Source: Clostridiales bacterium
GTDB lineage: Bacteria; Bacillota; Clostridia; Christensenellales; Aristaeellaceae
DNA length: 9,528 nucleotides
Direction of reading: 5' to 3'
NCBI GenBank assembly: GCA_012514225.1
Contig: JAAZAQ010000120.1
Coordinates: forward strand, 1 to 9,528
Position numbers and translations under genes: made by a program. Below, piece by piece: positions 6,215-9,528 of the stretch. The notes below the pieces were generated by a model. That model was not told where the DNA came from and searched no databases. It worked only from the letters and a program-made list of their open reading frames with translations. Numbering within the stretch: position 1 is the first letter of the stretch; every line of letters begins with the position of its first letter.

Positions 6215-7383
6215 GCGACGCCTTCTCCAGCAAGCGCACACCGGGCCGGGGGGCGAAACCCCTGGCGGAAGGCGGGGGCGGCGCCCCCGTTTCCCCTTCC
6301 CCGCGGACCGTCGCGCTCACCGGCGGGGGCACCGCCGGGCACGTCACGCCGCACCTGGCGCTGCTGCCCCGGCTGCTGGAGCGGGGGTGGCGGGTGCACT
6401 ACATCGGCACGGCCGGGGGCATCGAGCGCGGGCTGATGGAGGGCCGCGCGGGCGTCCGCTACCACGTCATCTCCTCAGGCAAGCTGCGCCGGTATTTCTC
6501 CCTGAGGAACCTGACGGACCCCTTCCGCGTGGCAGCCGGGTTCTTTCAGGCGTTCCGCGCCCTCGGAAAGGTGAAGCCGGACGTGGTCTTCTCCAAGGGC
6601 GGCTTCGTCGCCGTGCCGGTGGTGGCGGCGGCCTGGCTGCGGGGCATCCCGGTCCTGGCGCATGAAAGCGACCTGACCCCCGGGCTGGCCAACCGCATCA
6701 GCGCGAAATTCGCCCGGAAGGTGGCCGCCACCTTTCCCGAATGCGCGGCCGCCCTGGGCAAAAAAGGCGTATACACCGGCACGCCGATGCGCGCGGCGCT
6801 GTTTTCCGGCAGCCGGGAGAAGGGGCTTTCGCTGGCGGGGTTTGCGGGGGACAAGCCGGTGCTCCTGATGATGGGCGGCAGCCAGGGCGCCCAGAGCGTC
6901 AACGGGGCCCTGCGCGCGGCGCTGCCCGCGCTGCTGCCGGAGATGGACGTGCTGCACCTCTGCGGCCGGGGCAAGCTGGAGCCGTCCCTTGCCGGCACGC
7001 CGGGGTACTTCCAGGCGGAATACCTGGACGAGGAGCTGCCCCATGTCCTGGCGGCGGCGGATATTGTGCTCTCCCGCGCCGGGGCGACCGCCATCGGCGA
7101 GTTCCTGGCGCTGTGCAAGCCCATGCTGCTGGTGCCCTACCCCAAGGGCGCCAGCCGGGGCGACCAAATCCTCAACGCCCGGAACTTTGCCGCCCGGGGC
7201 CTGGCGCGGGTGCTGCCGCAGGAGGAGCTGACGCCGGAAACCCTGGCTTCGGCGCTGCGGGCGCTGCGGGAGGGCGCGGAAACCATGCGCGCCGCGCAGC
7301 GGTCGGAACCCGGCGCGGAGGGGACGGACGCGATTCTGGCCCTGCTGTCGCAGCTGGCCGGCGAAAAGGGGGAGACGGCATGA
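6211..7383 (+). CDS. murG: UDP-GlcNAc:lipid I N-acetylglucosaminyltransferase MurG
   Basis: The product is 390 residues. MurG adds GlcNAc to lipid I to make lipid II on the inner face of the membrane. Visible GT-B features are the N-terminal glycine-rich loop TGGGTAGHVTP (37-47, with H44), FSKGGFVAVP (127-136), HESDLTPGLANR (151-162), the hinge and second-domain loop MMGGSQGAQSVN (220-231), and the UDP-GlcNAc site SRAGATAIGEFLALCKP (288-304, with E297) followed by SRGDQILNARNF (315-326). These variants are of the Firmicutes type. The start ATG overlaps the potC stop (ATGA), and the RBS is weak, so coupling is likely. About 33 residues precede the first core strand; this Gly/Pro-rich extension is unusual and is encoded by hairpin-rich DNA. 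No other in-frame ATG, GTG or TTG exists before the core. It stands outside a dcw cluster here. Confidence 0.95.
   Translation: MSDAFSSKRTPGRGAKPLAEGGGGAPVSPSPRTVALTGGGTAGHVTPHLALLPRLLERGWRVHYIGTAGGIERGLMEGRAGVRYHVISSGKLRRYFSLRNLTDPFRVAAGFFQAFRALGKVKPDVVFSKGGFVAVPVVAAAWLRGIPVLAHESDLTPGLANRISAKFARKVAATFPECAAALGKKGVYTGTPMRAALFSGSREKGLSLAGFAGDKPVLLMMGGSQGAQSVNGALRAALPALLPEMDVLHLCGRGKLEPSLAGTPGYFQAEYLDEELPHVLAAADIVLSRAGATAIGEFLALCKPMLLVPYPKGASRGDQILNARNFAARGLARVLPQEELTPETLASALRALREGAETMRAAQRSEPGAEGTDAILALLSQLAGEKGETA
6258..6289 (+). repeat. Hairpin and repeat-like segment inside the murG 5' coding region
   Basis: CGGGGGC (6273-6279) pairs perfectly with GCCCCCG (6283-6289) around GGC. Just before it, ACCCCTGGC (6258-6266) repeats the nonamer found at 5264-5272 between the hairpins of the potB-potC gap. 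Together they suggest that a dispersed palindromic element contributes to the murG N-terminal extension. The match is short, so chance in GC-rich DNA cannot be excluded. Confidence 0.35.
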
Positions 7384-7766
7384 CCGACGTGGTGGCGGCG
7401 CTCATCTGGCGGGAGGGGCGCTTCCTGGCCTGCCGCCGGCCCGCGCACAAGGCGCGCGCCCTGCTGTGGGAATTCCCCGGCGGCAAGGTGGACCCGGGCG
7501 AGACGCCGGAGCAGGCCCTGCTGCGGGAATGCCGGGAGGAGCTGGCGGCCGACCTCGAGATTGGGGAGGTCTACATGCGGGTCGTGCACGCCTACCCGGA
7601 CCTCACGGTGCGCCTCACGCTCTACCACGCGGCCATCCCCCGGGGCGAGCCGCAGATGCTGGAGCACGCGGAGCTGCGCTGGGTCGCGCCCCGGGAGACG
7701 CGGGGGATGGACTTCTGCCCGGCGGACACCGACATCCTGAAGAAACTGCGCGCTGATTATCCGTAG
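7380..7766 (+). CDS. MutT/NudG-like Nudix hydrolase ((deoxy)nucleoside triphosphate pyrophosphohydrolase)
   Basis: The protein has 128 residues, about the size of E. coli MutT. The Nudix box runs from G35 to about A57: G35-x5-E41, then x7, then R49-E50-C-R-E53-E54-L. The usual glycine after EE is alanine (A56), a tolerated variation. The preceding LLWEFPGGKVDPGETPEQAL stretch (28-47) is characteristic of the MutT/NudG branch, which removes pyrophosphate from oxidised or modified (d)NTPs such as 8-oxo-dGTP or cytidine analogues. Which nucleotide it prefers cannot be told. The ATG overlaps the murG stop (ATGA), and GGGGGAG (7368-7374) lies 5 nt before it. The upstream part of the open frame is a shadow within murG and was discarded. 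Cytosolic. Confidence 0.9.
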   Translation: MTDVVAALIWREGRFLACRRPAHKARALLWEFPGGKVDPGETPEQALLRECREELAADLEIGEVYMRVVHAYPDLTVRLTLYHAAIPRGEPQMLEHAELRWVAPRETRGMDFCPADTDILKKLRADYP

Positions 7767-7791
7767 GCCGGGGGAAAGGCGGTACATTGGG

Positions 7792-8808
7792 ATGCTGAAG
7801 GAACGATTGAATATCGGCGTCATCGGCGCCGGGTACATCGCCGGGCTGAACGTCCCGGCGCTTCTTCAGACGGGGCGGGTGAACGTGGCCGCGGTCGCCA
7901 GCCGGACGAAGGAAGGCGCCCAGGCTCTGATTGAGAAGCAGGGGCTGGGTTGCCCGGCCTTCGGCGATTACCGGGAGATGGTCGGGGCCTGCCGGCTGGA
8001 CGCCGTCCTCATCCAGAGCCCGCACGACCTGCACCGGGAGCAGTTCCTTTACTGCGCGTCCCACGGCCTGGACGCCATCGTCGAAAAGCCCCTGGCGGCC
8101 TCGTCCGCGGACTGCCGGGAAATGATTCAGGCGAAGGACCGGTTCGGCGTCAGGGCCGCGGTCTGCCACACCCAGCGCTACGGCGGGGCCATCATGGCCG
8201 CGAAGGCCTTCATGGACGCCAACGCCCTGGGGGCGCCCGTCCACGCGGAGGACCTCCTCCACAGCCATTATTTCTTCGAGGGGCGCAAGGACTGGATGCT
8301 CTCCCGCGCGCGGGGCGGCGGCATCGTGCTCAACTACGCGGTGCACCAGATCGACCGGGTGCAGTACCTTATCGGCGAACGGACGCGTTCGGTGTACGGC
8401 AGCGTCGAGGCGCGCAAGCCCGGGGTTGAGGTGGACAGCTCCTACCAGATGATGGGGCGGACGGACACTGCGAGTTACTGCCTGACCTGCGCGGGATATG
8501 CCGGCCCTTCCGTCAACCGGATGACTCTGTTTTTCACGGGCGGGCTGCTGCGGGTCTCGCTGACCGGCGGCGAGGCCGGCCCCGCCGGGGTTTTCTGGGG
8601 CGAGACGGGAAAACCGCTGGAGCCGGTGGCGCAGGAAATTCCCCCTGCGGAGGGCCACTACCTGCGCCAGATGGCCCCCATCGTGGAATATTTGCGCGGG
8701 GACGGCGCGGCGCCGGTGGTCACCCTGGAGTACGCGGCGGAGGTCGTCCGCGCCGCCGAAGCCCTGCTGGAGTCCGCGCGGACGGGGCGGGCCGTCCTGC
8801 TGGGCTGA
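7792..8808 (+). CDS. Gfo/Idh/MocA family NAD(P)-dependent oxidoreductase
   Basis: The product is 338 residues. The N-terminal Rossmann fold shows IGVIGAGYIAG (8-18, the dinucleotide loop). The family EKP motif is at E98-K99-P100 (VEKPLA), where the lysine contributes to the active site. In the substrate domain, GGGIVLNYAVHQIDRVQYL (175-193) matches the GGGxLxDxxxHxID signature, with N181 where Asp is common and H185 kept. Family members oxidise or reduce sugars, inositols and related polyols with NAD(P). The substrate cannot be assigned. The gap from the Nudix gene is 25 nt. ATG 7792 is called, but TTG 7807, with GAAGGA 4 nt upstream, is a good alternative and would remove five residues. This is the last gene before the terminator. 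Confidence 0.9.
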   Translation: MLKERLNIGVIGAGYIAGLNVPALLQTGRVNVAAVASRTKEGAQALIEKQGLGCPAFGDYREMVGACRLDAVLIQSPHDLHREQFLYCASHGLDAIVEKPLAASSADCREMIQAKDRFGVRAAVCHTQRYGGAIMAAKAFMDANALGAPVHAEDLLHSHYFFEGRKDWMLSRARGGGIVLNYAVHQIDRVQYLIGERTRSVYGSVEARKPGVEVDSSYQMMGRTDTASYCLTCAGYAGPSVNRMTLFFTGGLLRVSLTGGEAGPAGVFWGETGKPLEPVAQEIPPAEGHYLRQMAPIVEYLRGDGAAPVVTLEYAAEVVRAAEALLESARTGRAVLLG

Positions 8809-9018
8809 GGGCGGGAACGCCCGGAACAACCCGGGGGTTTTCCTGTCGAAAAAGTTTTGCGGACCTTCTCGATTCGGAGGATGGCTGCGGAATGTTTTCG
8901 CTGTTCGCGCAAACGCCCCGCGCGTCCGGCAGAGCCGGACGACATGATGATAATCGGGGGGCTGCCGCCCCCCCGAAGCCCCCCATCTTACCCTGTAGTA
9001 TGGTTATTGACAGCCTGA
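8809..9018 (+). other. Non-coding operon tail with four hairpins
   Basis: No credible gene is seen here. The stems, in order, are: GGGCG/CGCCC (8809-8822) with a GGAA loop; GGAA plus AACC pairing with GGTT plus TTCC (8823-8843), with one bulged C and a CGGG loop; GTCCGGC/GCCGGAC (8924-8940) with an AGA loop; and GGGGGGC/GCCCCCC (8956-8973) with a TGCC loop. Between them lies a less GC-rich stretch, 8844-8900. None is followed by a T-run. The tail may stabilise the transcript or hold dispersed palindromic repeats. Two short open frames starting at 8881 and 8892 were examined and rejected. Confidence 0.5.
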
Positions 9019-9045
9019 AGCCTGCCTTGCGGCGGGCTGTTTTTT
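9019..9045 (+). terminator. Intrinsic terminator of the nine-gene operon
   Basis: AGCCTGCC (9019-9026) pairs with GGCGGGCT (9031-9038) around TTGC, with one G-T wobble. A G and six T residues (9040-9045) follow. This is a classical Rho-independent terminator for plus-strand transcription. On the minus strand no T-run follows the stem, so it should not end pcp transcription efficiently. Its T-run overlaps the pcp stop codon. Confidence 0.85.
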
Positions 9046-9528
9046 ATCCTTCTTTCGCGAGGGTTTCCAGGCAGGCGGCGACGCCCCGCGCGGCCTCGTC
9101 CGCCGTCATCCCCGGAACGGGGGAGCGATACCGGGCGGCCTGCTCCGGCAGGAAGGGAACGTGCAGGAAGCCCGCCCGGGTGCGGGGGAACTCCGCCTCC
9201 AGGGCCCGCAGCAGGCCGTAGAGCAGGCGGTTGCAGACGAAGGTGCCCGCGGTGTAGCTCAGCTGTGCCGGGACGCCGGCGTTATAGAGGGCGGAGAGCA
9301 TCGCGCGGTGGGGCAGGGTGGAAAAGTACGCGGCGGGGCCCTCCGGGTCGATGGGCGCGTCCCTGGGCGCCCGGCCGGCGTTGTCCGGGATGTCCGCGTC
9401 CATCAGGTTGACGGCCACCCGCTCCAGGCTCAGCCCCTCCCGGCCGCCCGCCTGCCCCAGGCACAGCACGGCCCGGGGCCGGTGCCCGCGCACCGCTTTC
9501 ATGACCGTTTCCGTACAGGCGTCGAACA
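9044..9528 (-). CDS. pcp: Pyrrolidone-carboxylate peptidase (pyroglutamyl peptidase I), C-terminal part (5' end beyond window)
   Basis: Reading leftwards from the window edge gives about 160 residues, ending at TAA 9046-9044; the N-terminus is outside. The enzyme removes N-terminal pyroglutamate from peptides in the cytosol. The family's cysteine-peptidase motifs are clear: LCLGQAGGREGLSLERVAVN, containing the glutamate motif; LSYTAGTFVCN with the nucleophilic cysteine; and GFLHVPFLPEQ with the catalytic histidine. IPDNAG and IDPEGPAAYFSTLP are also typical of family C15. An ATG at 9502-9500 is internal, because the frame continues beyond it with FDACTETV and the usual family length is about 200-215 residues. 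The gene converges on the long operon and probably belongs to a separate unit. Confidence 0.95.
   Translation of the reverse strand, partial: FDACTETVMKAVRGHRPRAVLCLGQAGGREGLSLERVAVNLMDADIPDNAGRAPRDAPIDPEGPAAYFSTLPHRAMLSALYNAGVPAQLSYTAGTFVCNRLLYGLLRALEAEFPRTRAGFLHVPFLPEQAARYRSPVPGMTADEAARGVAACLETLAKEG

Noticed and set aside
9007..9035. TTGACA at 9007-9012 as a possible plus-strand promoter
   Set aside because: The position for a -10 box 17 nt downstream reads CGGCGG, inside the terminator stem, so no promoter is formed.
8881..9221. Short plus-strand open frames starting at ATG 8881 and ATG 8892, near a GGAGG at 8876-8880
   Set aside because: The ribosome-site spacing is 0 or 11 nt. The products are Arg/Pro-rich translations of hairpins, and the longer one runs through the terminator and antisense into pcp.
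1..9528. Defence system, mobile element, CRISPR array, tRNA or rRNA
   Set aside because: No transposase, integrase, direct-repeat array, tRNA-like cloverleaf or rRNA segment was seen on either strand. The NYN gene alone, in a housekeeping-like operon, is not enough to claim a defence system.

Overview
The window is very GC-rich (roughly two thirds G+C by eye) and gene-dense. It shows strong AGGAGG-type ribosome binding sites, several TTG/GTG starts, ATGA and GTGA gene overlaps, and a MurG of the Firmicutes type (HESD, SRGDQILNA motifs). I infer a high-GC member of the Clostridia or a close relative. No rRNA, tRNA, CRISPR array or mobile element is visible.

Layout: (i) 1-587, minus strand, the first 195 residues of a secreted protein that runs off the left edge. 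(ii) 588-798, a divergent control region with a strong minus-strand sigma-A-type promoter, an AT-rich repeat over its -10 box, a plus-strand extended -10 promoter and a leader hairpin. (iii) 799-8808, nine plus-strand genes that look like one transcription unit: an NYN/PIN RNase-like protein with two OST-HTH (LOTUS) modules, a GtrB/DPM1-like membrane glycosyltransferase, a ferritin-like di-iron protein, potA, potB, potC, murG, a MutT/NudG-like Nudix hydrolase and a Gfo/Idh/MocA oxidoreductase. Most junctions are coupled by 4-8 nt overlaps or gaps of 9-40 nt. The exception is potB-potC, where a 135-nt spacer full of hairpins intervenes. (iv) 8809-9018, a non-coding tail with several stem-loops. 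(v) 9019-9045, an intrinsic terminator on the plus strand. (vi) 9044-9528, minus strand, the C-terminal part of pyrrolidone-carboxylate peptidase (pcp), convergent with the operon.

Working together: the long operon mixes lipid-linked sugar and peptidoglycan chemistry (GT2, MurG), polyamine import (PotABC, with no PotD in the window), nucleotide-pool cleaning (Nudix), a stress-type ferritin-like protein and a putative RNA-processing protein at its head. I did not find an obviously new defence or mobile system. The points most worth a second look are the RNase-like gene behind its own leader hairpin, the hairpin/repeat blocks at 5246-5320, 6258-6289 and 8809-8975 (the middle one lies inside the murG reading frame), and the operator-like repeat over the minus-strand promoter.
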